Shown: positions 16,310 to 24,663 of the stretch, in pieces
Layout: each line of letters starts with the position of its first letter
How positions within the stretch are numbered: position 1 is the stretch's first letter
Source of the DNA: JAAYKT01 sp964408955
Lineage (GTDB): Bacteria > Bacillota > Clostridia > Lutisporales > Lutisporaceae
Length of the DNA: 64,000 nt
Direction: 5' to 3'
NCBI GenBank assembly: GCA_964408955.1
Contig: CAYPBK010000007.1
Coordinates: 1 to 64,000, forward strand
Translations under genes and position numbers: made by a program
Notes under the pieces: model-generated
What the model was told of the DNA's origin: nothing
The model's database searches: none
Seen by the model: the letters and a program-made list of their open reading frames with translations, nothing else

Positions 16310-16519
16310 TTATTCCTCTGTTTCAAGATTAAATTTTCTTTTAAATCTTTCAACTCTTCCGCCGGTGTCAACAAATTTTTGTTTTCCCGTAAAGAAGGGA
16401 TGACATTTGGAGCAAATTTCAACCTTTATTTCTTCCTTAACGGAGCCTGTGGTAAATGTCTCACCGCAAGCACATCTTACAGTTGCTTCCTGATATTTAG
16501 GATGGATGCCTTCTTTCAC
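16310..16519 (-). CDS. rpmE: Ribosomal protein L31 (zinc-binding form)
   Basis: A 69-residue L31 of the large ribosomal subunit. KEGIHPKYQEATVRCACG and CSKCHPFFTGKQKFVDTGGRVERF are diagnostic, and the CxC plus CxxC cysteines mark the zinc-binding (C+) type. The start is set at the GTG (16519) in front of KEGIHP because GAGGTGAG precedes it; the frame extends upstream to an ATG without support. The gene lies downstream of rho, as is common in Firmicutes, but here a large signalling gene has come between them, and DUF1385/prmC/prfA are 12 kb away. Confidence 0.96.
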   Translation of the reverse strand: MKEGIHPKYQEATVRCACGETFTTGSVKEEIKVEICSKCHPFFTGKQKFVDTGGRVERFKRKFNLETEE

Positions 16520-16762
16520 AAAACTCACCTCTTTCCAACCCATGAGTTAATGGTATTATCTTAATTAATGCAATTTAATTTTATCCTTAATTCAACTTTT
16601 TTATTATAGCATAATAGTTTATTCATGGCAAATACTATTTTTTTGTCCAACTGTCCAACAAAAACTTGTAATTAAAAGAAAAGAAGTATTACATTATACA
16701 ATGTGTGAACCGCAATACTAAATCACTAAAATATGAAAAAGCCATAAATATATAATATTATC

Positions 16763-19234
16763 TTAATTACTTTCAATTATAATATCTTCATATCTTATTT
16801 GCCCCATAGGCCCCAGTCTCACACCCAAAATTCCTTTCCTACTGACCACTCCGGTTTGGGGATGGTATAGAAAAATCCAAGGAATATCTTCAACTATGTT
16901 TTCTTCGATACGCTTAAACAAAGACATCCTATGTGTCGGATTTATGATAGCCTTGGCTTCACCTATCATTCTCGACACTTCGCTATTATTATATAAAGTA
17001 TAATTATTGGGACTTTCCGGATTAAATAAAGGACCTAAAAAATTATCCGCATCAAATATATCAGCTACCCACCTGCTTATAAATAAATCACAATGATCCA
17101 AGCTCTGTCTTTCCAAATACTTATGGTGGGAAACTCTCTCAATCATACATTCGATACCGATATCCTTCAAGTCTTCCATTATATAATCTCCGATATCGTT
17201 AAATATCGTTTTGTCATCTTCATCCCTTGCTAAAACCTTTAACTTTCCTGTATTTCCAAGTCCCATAATTATTTCCTTGGCCTTTCTCGGGTCGTAGGAA
17301 TAAACTTTGGTATTACTTTTTTCTATCATACCCGGAGGCACCGGACTTTTTGATTCTACTGCCATATTGCCTAATAACTTGTCTATTATTCTTTGTTTAT
17401 TTACTGCCATATTAAGTGCTCTTCTCCCTTCCTTACTCTTTATTAAGGGAGATTTTGAATTAAGATTGAATCCCATATAATAAGTAGCAGCTACACTTTT
17501 AGAGGAATAATCTATGTCTTTATTATTCTCAAACTTTTCAAAAGAAGATTTATCCTCAACTAATATAAAGTCTAAGTTACCTTTCAACAATTCTTCCGCC
17601 GGGTCCTTTAAAGCAAACTTAACAATTATTTTATCTACATAGGGAACTCCTCCAAAATAATCAGTAAATGCCTCCAGTATGCATTCCTCATCCTTAGCGG
17701 AAAGAATCTTATACGGTCCGCAGCCTATTACCTCTCCCTTTTCTATTCCCTCCTTGTCTACAACACCACAAAAAAATTGACCTAAATTAAGGAGAAAACC
17801 ACTATAGGGTTTTGTCAGCTTAATTGAAATGCAATACTTGTCCAAAATATTTATCCCTTTAAGATCTTTAGCTTGTCCCCTTATACATTCCTCCGCTCCT
17901 TCTACTAATTCCATTGCCCATTTTACCGGTGAATTATATTCAGGGCATACCACCCTCTCAAATGAATACTTAACGTCCGATGCCGTGATTTCCTTACCAT
18001 TATGAAATTTGGCGCCTTTTCTTATGTTAAAAACCCAAGTAAGGTTATCTTCCTTTAAGTACCAGCTTTTTGCCAGTCCGGATCTTATTTCACCGGAATC
18101 TCCCGTGGTAAGAAGGCCTGTATGCACATTGTTCATAATATGATTACCTACAGCGTCATTTAGCAATACAGGGTCATACACTTTAAAATTATAAGGTAAG
18201 CAAGTTGTTAGAATGGTCTCCTTTTTGTCTTCAGTCTTTAAGGCTTGAAGTAATTTATCGTTAAGATTATTTAAATCATTTGAAACTTGAGACATGAAAT
18301 TCAAAGAGTTCTTTGTATATAAAGTATTGAGTGACGCAACTTCCACAATGGAGGACAAATCATCAAAATCATTGCTCATATTATTAGCTAGAACAGTTAT
18401 GCTTTCCAAACTCTCTGTTTGTTTCTCAATAGCTTGGGCAATCTCTATTGAAACATCAGCGTTATTTTCTACTGCTTTGATAATTTTATTAAAAACACCT
18501 CTCGTATTATGCGCTATATCATTCCCCATCTCTACTTTTTCCATTATGTTTTCCATTGCGCTATGAGTTTTGCTTACACTATTGTTTATTTCATCAATTA
18601 TTTTTGATATCTCATTCACCGATTCCAAGCTTTTATCAGAAAGGTTTCTAACCTCCCGTGCAACAACGGCAAAGCCACGCCCTTCATCACCTGCCCGTGC
18701 TGCTTCAATTGAAGCGTTAAGGGCAAGAAGATTTGTGTCGCTCCCTATATTTTTGATTACATTAAGCATAGCATTAATATTAGATGTCTTAGAAGATAAT
18801 ATATTTACAACTTCCCCGGCTTCTTTTACGGACATACTTATTTGTTCCATAGCAAGAAGTGAATCGTTAACTGCTTCACTTCCTTCTTGTGCTGTTACGG
18901 CTGTTCCTTCCGAAATCTTTCCGGATTCATCTGCATTTGCGTGTACTTCCTGGGCTAAAGCGGAATAGTTACTTATTTCGTCAGCCACGTTTTCTATGGC
19001 TTTCATTTGAGCCTCTGCATTTTGGGCGATCTTATCCACTATACTTATTAAATTTTCTACTGCAAAGCTTGTTTCTTTTATGCTATTTGTCATTTTACTA
19101 ACTATGCAGCTTTGATTATGCTTCAAAAGTGCCATGTCAATATAAGGTTCCCTTACTTTTTCGCGTTCCCTATTTTCGAGGTCTTTATCTAAAAGTTGAT
19201 TTGCGTGATCCTTCTTTTTCTTTAGAAAAAACAA
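16763..19234 (-). CDS. Chemoreceptor signalling domain fused to a family-5 solute-binding protein
   Basis: An 823-residue protein with no signal peptide or membrane segment. Residues ~40-330 form a long coiled coil with the chemoreceptor hairpin tip (NLLALNASIEAARAGDEGRG, then FAVVAREVR, about 168-196). That tip contacts CheA and CheW. From about residue 342 to the end it is an oligopeptide/dipeptide-type binding protein (SBP family 5): TTCLPYNFKVYDP, LAKSWYLKEDNLTWVFNIRKGAKFHNGKEITASDVKYSFERV, and a C-terminal lobe ending MGQIRYEDIII. Binding proteins normally work outside the cell, whereas this fusion should be cytosolic, so it may sense an imported peptide or metabolite directly. Start is TTG with GGGAGG upstream. 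It is inserted between rho and rpmE. Confidence 0.9.
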   Translation of the reverse strand: MFFLKKKKDHANQLLDKDLENREREKVREPYIDMALLKHNQSCIVSKMTNSIKETSFAVENLISIVDKIAQNAEAQMKAIENVADEISNYSALAQEVHANADESGKISEGTAVTAQEGSEAVNDSLLAMEQISMSVKEAGEVVNILSSKTSNINAMLNVIKNIGSDTNLLALNASIEAARAGDEGRGFAVVAREVRNLSDKSLESVNEISKIIDEINNSVSKTHSAMENIMEKVEMGNDIAHNTRGVFNKIIKAVENNADVSIEIAQAIEKQTESLESITVLANNMSNDFDDLSSIVEVASLNTLYTKNSLNFMSQVSNDLNNLNDKLLQALKTEDKKETILTTCLPYNFKVYDPVLLNDAVGNHIMNNVHTGLLTTGDSGEIRSGLAKSWYLKEDNLTWVFNIRKGAKFHNGKEITASDVKYSFERVVCPEYNSPVKWAMELVEGAEECIRGQAKDLKGINILDKYCISIKLTKPYSGFLLNLGQFFCGVVDKEGIEKGEVIGCGPYKILSAKDEECILEAFTDYFGGVPYVDKIIVKFALKDPAEELLKGNLDFILVEDKSSFEKFENNKDIDYSSKSVAATYYMGFNLNSKSPLIKSKEGRRALNMAVNKQRIIDKLLGNMAVESKSPVPPGMIEKSNTKVYSYDPRKAKEIIMGLGNTGKLKVLARDEDDKTIFNDIGDYIMEDLKDIGIECMIERVSHHKYLERQSLDHCDLFISRWVADIFDADNFLGPLFNPESPNNYTLYNNSEVSRMIGEAKAIINPTHRMSLFKRIEENIVEDIPWIFLYHPQTGVVSRKGILGVRLGPMGQIRYEDIIIESN

Positions 19235-19279
19235 ATTATTACCTCCCTAAATGCTCTGATTCAAAATTCTTCTCTTTCT

Positions 19280-20761
19280 TTATCTTTGAGCCTGCTTAAG
19301 CATGAAATCTACAAACTCCTTATTAGTTTTATTTCTAAGGAGGCTGTTTATCAGAAAGTCCGTTACCTCTGTATTGTTACCTGTGCCAAGAGCTCTCCTC
19401 ATATATAGTACGGCCTCGTATTCCTCCGGTGTGAGCAGATCCTCTTCTCTCCTTGTTCCTGATTTATTCATATCTATAGCGGGGAAAATTCGTTTCTCAG
19501 ACAGCTTTCTGTCCAAATGTATTTCCATATTACCCGTGCCTTTGAATTCCTCAAATATTACATCATCCATCCTGCTGCCGGTGTCCACCAAGGCTGTGGC
19601 AAGTATTGTCAGGCTCCCGCCTTCCTCGATATTTCTCGCTGCACCGAAGAACTTTTTCGGCTTATACAGAGCTCCGGGATCCAAACCTCCTGACAGGGTT
19701 CTTCCCGTTGGTGCTATCGTCAGATTATAAGCCCTTGCCAGTCTCGTTATGCTATCCAATAATACAACTACATCCTTTTTTTGCTCCACCAGTCTCTTTG
19801 CCCTTTCCAAAACAATCTCCGCCACCTTGCAATGATGGTCCGGCATCTCGTCAAAGGTAGAATATATTACGTCTCCTCTGATAGACCGCTTCATATCCGT
19901 TACCTCTTCGGGTCTTTCGTCAATAAGAAGCACTATTAATTCTATTTCAGGGTAATTTTTAGTTATACTGTTGGCAATTCTTTTAAGAAGTGTTGTTTTT
20001 CCTGCTTTAGGGGGGGAAACTATCATACCTCTTTGACCTTTCCCTATGGGTGCCAGAAGATCTATTATTCTCGTGGATAAATCTTTGGTGTCTGATTCCA
20101 TAACCAGCTTCCCTTTTGGGTATATAGGAGTTAAATCTTCAAAATCCGGTCGTCTGCTTATGGTATCCGCTTTGTCACCGTTTATCTCCTGAACATATAA
20201 AAGGGCTTGAAACTTCTCACCTTCCTTAGGTGCCCGTGTTATTCCCGTTACCCTGTCTCCTGTTCTTAAATTAAATCTCCGGATTTGTGATGGTGATATG
20301 TATATGTCTCTATCTCCTGATTGATAATTATCTGACCTTAAAAACCCAAAGCCCTCCTGATGGACTTCCAGTATTCCGTCAGCTCTTCCTCCCTTTTCCA
20401 CATCCTTTGACTCTAAAAATTTCTTTTCCTCTGCATTTAAAGGCTTTTCTGTTACAGGCTTTTCTACCTCAATTTCTTCCTCTTCATCCTTTAAATCAGA
20501 GACATCGGCTTCTTCCTTTTCTTCGCTTATATATCCTTCCTTTTTATCCCCAGTTGTTTCATCAACTCTATTGTCGTCCTTCGTATCATTTTGCTGCTTG
20601 CTATCGGATTTCGGGATCCCATGAGCTTCTCTGGCAGCATCAATCATTGCTATAATTTCTTTTACCAGGTCCTCCTTTTTCAGTCTGTAGTAATTCTTTA
20701 TTCCCATTGCTTTGGCCATCTCACGTAATTCAGAGAGGCTTTTCCCCATCAATTCTTCCAA
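19280..20761 (-). CDS. rho: Transcription termination factor Rho
   Basis: A 493-residue hexameric RNA helicase that ends transcription at Rho-dependent sites. An N-terminal SAP-like domain (MGKSLSELREMAKAMGIKNYYRLKKEDL) is followed by an unusually acidic, disordered-looking linker (about 45-115). Then come the cold-shock RNA-binding domain (GILEVHQEGFGFLRSDNYQ) and the ATPase core with Walker A PPKAGKTT and LLDSITRLARAYN. The acidic insert makes it longer than the ~420-residue E. coli protein; such inserts are seen in other Gram-positive Rhos. The core residues all look intact. Confidence 0.97.
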   Translation of the reverse strand: MEELMGKSLSELREMAKAMGIKNYYRLKKEDLVKEIIAMIDAAREAHGIPKSDSKQQNDTKDDNRVDETTGDKKEGYISEEKEEADVSDLKDEEEEIEVEKPVTEKPLNAEEKKFLESKDVEKGGRADGILEVHQEGFGFLRSDNYQSGDRDIYISPSQIRRFNLRTGDRVTGITRAPKEGEKFQALLYVQEINGDKADTISRRPDFEDLTPIYPKGKLVMESDTKDLSTRIIDLLAPIGKGQRGMIVSPPKAGKTTLLKRIANSITKNYPEIELIVLLIDERPEEVTDMKRSIRGDVIYSTFDEMPDHHCKVAEIVLERAKRLVEQKKDVVVLLDSITRLARAYNLTIAPTGRTLSGGLDPGALYKPKKFFGAARNIEEGGSLTILATALVDTGSRMDDVIFEEFKGTGNMEIHLDRKLSEKRIFPAIDMNKSGTRREEDLLTPEEYEAVLYMRRALGTGNNTEVTDFLINSLLRNKTNKEFVDFMLKQAQR

Positions 20762-20932
20762 CTTCTCACCTCATACTATTATATTATTTAATAAAATTTA
20801 TCAGAGTAATGCAATATTTAAAATTTCATTATACTCAAAGGTAGATTTGAGCAGTGTACTGCCCAAACCACCTTTATTATCATTTTCGGTAACTTTCCTT
20901 TTTTAATCTATGTAAAATTTTATTATTTGAAA
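20762..20932 (-). other. Intergenic region with an imperfect hairpin
   Basis: Between glpX and rho, an imperfect inverted repeat at about 20838-20876 (AAGGTAGATTTGAGCAGT against ACTGCCCAAACCACCTT) can fold. No T tract follows on the minus strand, so it is not called a terminator. Nothing else was seen. Confidence 0.4.
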
Positions 20933-21904
20933 CTATTTATATTTAGGTTTTTTATATAAATTATGAGTTGCATCAACAAATCTGATTGTACCTGTTTTAG
21001 ACCTCATTACTACTGAATGAGTGACAGCCCTGTTATTTTCTAAATAAAGTACGCCTTTTAGCAGCTCTCCATCGGAAACTCCCGTAGCGGCAAAAAACAC
21101 GTCATCGCCTTTTACCAGATCCTCGAGTTTTAAGACTTTATCAATCTTTTTAACCCCCATATCGATACATCTTTGTTTCTGCTCTTCACAGGAAGGAGTC
21201 AATACCCCTTGAAATTCACCCTCCAAGCATTTAAGCGCCGCCGCCGCTATTACACCTTCAGGCGCGCCGCCTATACCCATTAAAACGTCAACACCTGTTT
21301 TTTCAAAGCAAGTTGCAAGTGCAGCAGCTACGTCACCGTCTCTAAAAAGCTTGATACGACAGCCTATCTCTCTAATTTTTCTTACCAGGTCTTCGTGTCT
21401 TTCTCTATCAAGCATCGTCACAGTAACTTCCTTAATGTCCTTTTTTAGTGCCCTTGCTACATTCCTTAAATTATCCTCTACAGGTGCATTTATGTCAACT
21501 ACCCCTCTTGCTTTTGGACCGACAGCTATTTTTTTCATGTACATATCCGGTGCATGTAGCAGACAACCTTTCTCTGCCAGTGCTACAACGGATATGGCAT
21601 TAGGCAAGCCTTTCGCAACTGAATTAGTGCCGTCTAAAGGATCCACGGCGATATCCACCTGAATATCATCCGGCTCTCTTTTACCGATTTGTTCACCTAT
21701 ATAAAGCATAGGTGCCTCGTCCATTTCCCCTTCACCGATTACAACCACACCATCAATATTAAGATTATCGAACATTTTTCTCATACCGTCTACAGCGGCC
21801 TGATCGGCGGCAATTTTATTACCTCGTCCCATCCACTGAGCACTATTTAGCGCCGCAACTTCAGTAACCCTGACCAGCCCCATAGCGATATCTCTATCTA
21901 TCAT
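20933..21904 (-). CDS. glpX: Class II fructose-1,6-bisphosphatase
   Basis: A 323-residue GlpX-type phosphatase that makes fructose 6-phosphate in gluconeogenesis. The metal/phosphate motif VDPLDGTNSVAKGLPNAIS and the GIGGAPEGVIAAAALKCLEG segment identify the class. The preceding GEGEMDEAPMLYIGE segment supplies further metal ligands. It is about 100 bases downstream of the aldolase-like gene on the same strand, giving a small sugar-phosphate cluster upstream of rho. An amino-acid fermenter needs this route to make hexoses. Confidence 0.97.
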   Translation of the reverse strand: MIDRDIAMGLVRVTEVAALNSAQWMGRGNKIAADQAAVDGMRKMFDNLNIDGVVVIGEGEMDEAPMLYIGEQIGKREPDDIQVDIAVDPLDGTNSVAKGLPNAISVVALAEKGCLLHAPDMYMKKIAVGPKARGVVDINAPVEDNLRNVARALKKDIKEVTVTMLDRERHEDLVRKIREIGCRIKLFRDGDVAAALATCFEKTGVDVLMGIGGAPEGVIAAAALKCLEGEFQGVLTPSCEEQKQRCIDMGVKKIDKVLKLEDLVKGDDVFFAATGVSDGELLKGVLYLENNRAVTHSVVMRSKTGTIRFVDATHNLYKKPKYK

Positions 21905-22005
21905 GTCCGAACACCCCCCTTTATTTATTTGTTTTTATTGTACTCTTTACTTATCCATCAGACTCTTATAAGCACACGCAAAAATACCGCACCCTGACGG
22001 ATGCT

Positions 22006-22653
22006 TTATTTTTTATTGAAATTTTGCCAGTCTGAAAGAAATTTTTCTATACCGATATCTGTAAGCGGGTGGGAAATCATTTTTAATAGGACATTAAAAG
22101 GAACGGTGCTAATATGTGCTCCTGCCAAAGCTGCTTCTGTAACATGCATGGGGTTTCTAATGCTTGCTGCAATTATTTCCGATTCATATCCGTAAATATC
22201 AAAAATAGATACAATATCCCTCACAATATCCATTCCTGTCTGCCCCACATCATCCAACCTCCCTATAAAAGGGCTGATAAAGGATGCGCCTGCTCTTACG
22301 GCTAGCAAGGCTTGATTTACGGAAAACACGAGCGTAACATTTGTTTTAACATCTTTCTCCTTTAAGATTTTTACGGCTGTAAGTCCTTCCTCGCACATAG
22401 GGATTTTTATTACAATATTATTATGTATGTTGGACAGCTCCAATGCTTCGCTAACCATGTCCTCCCATTCCATACTGATTACTTCTGCACTGATTGGTCC
22501 GTCCACTATTTTGGCAATCTCCTCCACAACCTGTTTAAAATCCCTTCCTTCTTTTGCAATTAATGAAGGGTTGGTCGTGACTCCGGAGATGATACCCATA
22601 TCATTGGCTCTTTTTATCTCCTCCACGTTAGCAGTGTCAATAAAAATTTTCAT
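22006..22653 (-). CDS. Fructose-6-phosphate aldolase / small transaldolase
   Basis: A 215-residue class I aldolase of the FSA/TalC subfamily. The N-terminus MKIFIDTANVEEIKRA and GVTTNPSLIAKEG are diagnostic; the Schiff-base lysine is in VIKIPMCEEGL (about residue 85). The SPFIGRLDD segment completes the active site. Short transaldolases in Firmicutes may act as transaldolase or as fructose-6-phosphate aldolase, so no symbol is given. It is upstream of glpX and likely co-transcribed. Confidence 0.93.
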   Translation of the reverse strand: MKIFIDTANVEEIKRANDMGIISGVTTNPSLIAKEGRDFKQVVEEIAKIVDGPISAEVISMEWEDMVSEALELSNIHNNIVIKIPMCEEGLTAVKILKEKDVKTNVTLVFSVNQALLAVRAGASFISPFIGRLDDVGQTGMDIVRDIVSIFDIYGYESEIIAASIRNPMHVTEAALAGAHISTVPFNVLLKMISHPLTDIGIEKFLSDWQNFNKK

Positions 22654-22722
22654 TTATAAACCTCCGATACAAATTAAAGCAGGAAAACTTAGCTTTCGGC
22701 TATGGCAAGTATGGCTATACAT

Positions 22723-23091
22723 TTAAATGCTGCTTATAAGCTCAATAATATCTCTTTGCTTGCCGGCAGCCAGCTTTCTGACTAAATGCCTACTCCCTAC
22801 GAAAGCTATATCATTTATAGTAATGGGGCATGTCAGGATTCTTGCTTTTCTAAAAGGAATTGCTTTCCAGTTAATAGTATATAGATGGTCCTTGTTACAA
22901 ATAGGGCATAAAACGCTGATATGAAAGGTTTTAAGATTATGGCTTCTGATTATTGCCAAAGGCTCTCCGCATTCACAATAAGCAGCTTTATCTTGATATT
23001 TTTTCAATTCAAAATAAGGTATATCCTTAATATTCAACTTGCCGCATTTGCAGCATCTAAGAGACACAGTTAAGCATGCGTCAAAAACCAT
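22723..23091 (-). CDS. Small zinc-ribbon protein of unknown function
   Basis: A 122-residue protein I do not recognise. It contains three cysteine pairs: CCKCG near residue 13, CECG near 44 and CPIC near 67. That suggests two zinc-ribbon-like knuckles. The rest is mixed basic/hydrophobic with no signal peptide or membrane helix. A good ribosome site (GGGGGTGA) precedes the ATG and it sits 70 bases upstream of the aldolase gene on the same strand, so it looks like a real gene. A nucleic-acid or chaperone role would be guesswork. Confidence 0.7.
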   Translation of the reverse strand: MVFDACLTVSLRCCKCGKLNIKDIPYFELKKYQDKAAYCECGEPLAIIRSHNLKTFHISVLCPICNKDHLYTINWKAIPFRKARILTCPITINDIAFVGSRHLVRKLAAGKQRDIIELISSI

Positions 23092-23139
23092 TCATATCAC
23101 CCCCGTTTTGCTATAAATTTGAAAAGCTAATACTAATTA

Positions 23140-23955
23140 CTATTTACCCAGTCCCAAAATTTCTCTTGCCTCATCAGGTGTTGCCACTTCTCTACCGTAT
23201 TCCTTTGCAATTCTGACAATCCTCGCAACTAACTGTGCGTTAGAATCAGCTACTACTCCTTTGGAGTAAAAAATATTGTCCTCAAATCCCACTCTTACAT
23301 GGCCGCCCATTACGATTGCCATTATTGCCAGAGGAAGCTCAAACCTGCCAATTCCCGCAACAGTCCATGTGCTGCCTTGGGGTATGCTGTGAGCTAAAAA
23401 TACCAGCTCCCTGGCTTCTCCCATAATAGCTCCGGGCACTCCCATTACAAAATCAAAATGCAAAGGTGTCTTAACAAGTCCTTTTTTTACTAGTCTAAGT
23501 GCATTATCAATCATGCCTCTGTCAAAGATTTCAATTTCTGGTTTAACGCCGTGCTCCATCATTGTTTTTGCAAAGGTCTCCATGTATTCCTGGGTGTTCA
23601 TAAATACATCTGGTCCGAAATTGCAGGTCCCTGCAGTTAAGGAAGCCATCTCAGGTTTTAAAAGTACAGGCTGGATTCTTTCCTCGGCTTTATGCCAAAC
23701 AGCGCCCCCTGTGGAAGGCTGAAAAATAACATTGCATTTCTTGGCGGTTCTGTCTTTAATCTCGCCGTATACTTCCTTTGACTGTGTGGGTGTACCGTCA
23801 TTCTCCCTGGCGTGCACATGCACCATAGCAGCTCCCGCCTTATACGCCTCATATGCAGCCTCGGCTATTTCCTCCGGTGTTATGGGTAAATTAGGCTGCT
23901 GTTCTCTTGTAACTTCAGCACCGGTCAAAGCCGCTGTTATTATAAGTTTATCCAA
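23140..23955 (-). CDS. kce: 3-keto-5-aminohexanoate cleavage enzyme (BKACE family)
   Basis: A 271-residue zinc-dependent beta-keto acid cleavage enzyme. In lysine fermentation Kce condenses 3-keto-5-aminohexanoate with acetyl-CoA to give 3-aminobutyryl-CoA and acetoacetate. The start LIITAALTGAEVTREQQPNL closely follows the family, zinc ligands are in VHVHARENDG, and STGGAVW, FDFVMGVPGA and GHVRVGFEDN are conserved blocks. The gene directly downstream of kal (44 bases) supports the lysine-pathway assignment over other BKACE activities. The other pathway genes (aminomutases, dehydrogenase, CoA transferase) are not in the window. Confidence 0.9.
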   Translation of the reverse strand: MDKLIITAALTGAEVTREQQPNLPITPEEIAEAAYEAYKAGAAMVHVHARENDGTPTQSKEVYGEIKDRTAKKCNVIFQPSTGGAVWHKAEERIQPVLLKPEMASLTAGTCNFGPDVFMNTQEYMETFAKTMMEHGVKPEIEIFDRGMIDNALRLVKKGLVKTPLHFDFVMGVPGAIMGEARELVFLAHSIPQGSTWTVAGIGRFELPLAIMAIVMGGHVRVGFEDNIFYSKGVVADSNAQLVARIVRIAKEYGREVATPDEAREILGLGK

Positions 23956-23998
23956 ATAAATAACCCCCTATAACAAAATCTTTCAATATTAATAAATA

Positions 23999-24382
23999 TT
24001 ATTTTCTTTGCTTGTCTTTGGGAACTACGCAAGTTCCCGTTGCACGGCAAACTATTACAGGAGTCTCTATTACCTCTGCTGCTGAATCGCTTATATCAGG
24101 TCTTGCTTGAATTACCTTTCTCGCTTCAAAAACCATCTTCCTTGAAGTATTGCCTGACTTTTCAATATAGCCCTCCGCTTCAATGAAATCGCCTGCATAG
24201 ACAGGGGCTAAAAACTCAACCATATCGTAAGCAACAAAAAGTCCTTCGTCTCCATCGTTTCTGATTAGCAATTCCGTAGCAACATCGCCAAACAGTCCCA
24301 GCATTCTGGCACCGTCAACCAGATTGCCTCCGTAATGTGCATCATGGGCGCTCATTCTAAGTCTAATAAGTACCTTATCCAT
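23999..24382 (-). CDS. kal: 3-aminobutyryl-CoA ammonia-lyase
   Basis: A 127-residue hot-dog-fold enzyme that removes ammonia from 3-aminobutyryl-CoA to form crotonyl-CoA in lysine fermentation. The sequence MDKVLIRLRMSAHDAHYGGN and the segment GDEGLFVAYDMVEFLAPVYAGDF fit the Kal family. The adjacency to kce, whose product is its substrate, is strong support. It is first in the kal-kce pair, with the heptamer repeat 150 bases upstream. Confidence 0.88.
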   Translation of the reverse strand: MDKVLIRLRMSAHDAHYGGNLVDGARMLGLFGDVATELLIRNDGDEGLFVAYDMVEFLAPVYAGDFIEAEGYIEKSGNTSRKMVFEARKVIQARPDISDSAAEVIETPVIVCRATGTCVVPKDKQRK

Positions 24383-24532
24383 CGTTTCCCTCCTTTTCCG
24401 CTTTTATCGTTGAATTTTTAGGTAAAAAAAACACTTTCCAAAAAAGTCTTAACAAAGTATTACTACTATATATTCAATATAACTTTCCATATTCCTTCAT
24501 ATTATATAGAAAAAATGCTATGCATTTTTTCT

Positions 24533-24663
24533 GTCGCTGGACGCTGGTCTCCGGTCTCTGGTCTCTGGTCTCTGGTCTCTCGTCTCTCGTCTCTCGTCTC
24601 TGGTCTCCGGTCTCCGTTCTCTGTTCTCCGTTCTCTGTTCTCCGTTCTCTAACATCCAACATC
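24533..24663. repeat. Heptanucleotide repeat array at the pgm 3' end
   Basis: About 18 units of the same 7-base motif as at 4.0 kb (GGTCTCT), here with variants CGTCTCT, GGTCTCC and CGTTCTCT. It runs into the last codons of the phosphohexomutase gene, whose stop lies in an adjoining AACATCCAACATCC stretch. The C-terminal few residues of that enzyme are therefore repeat-derived. Confidence 0.93.
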
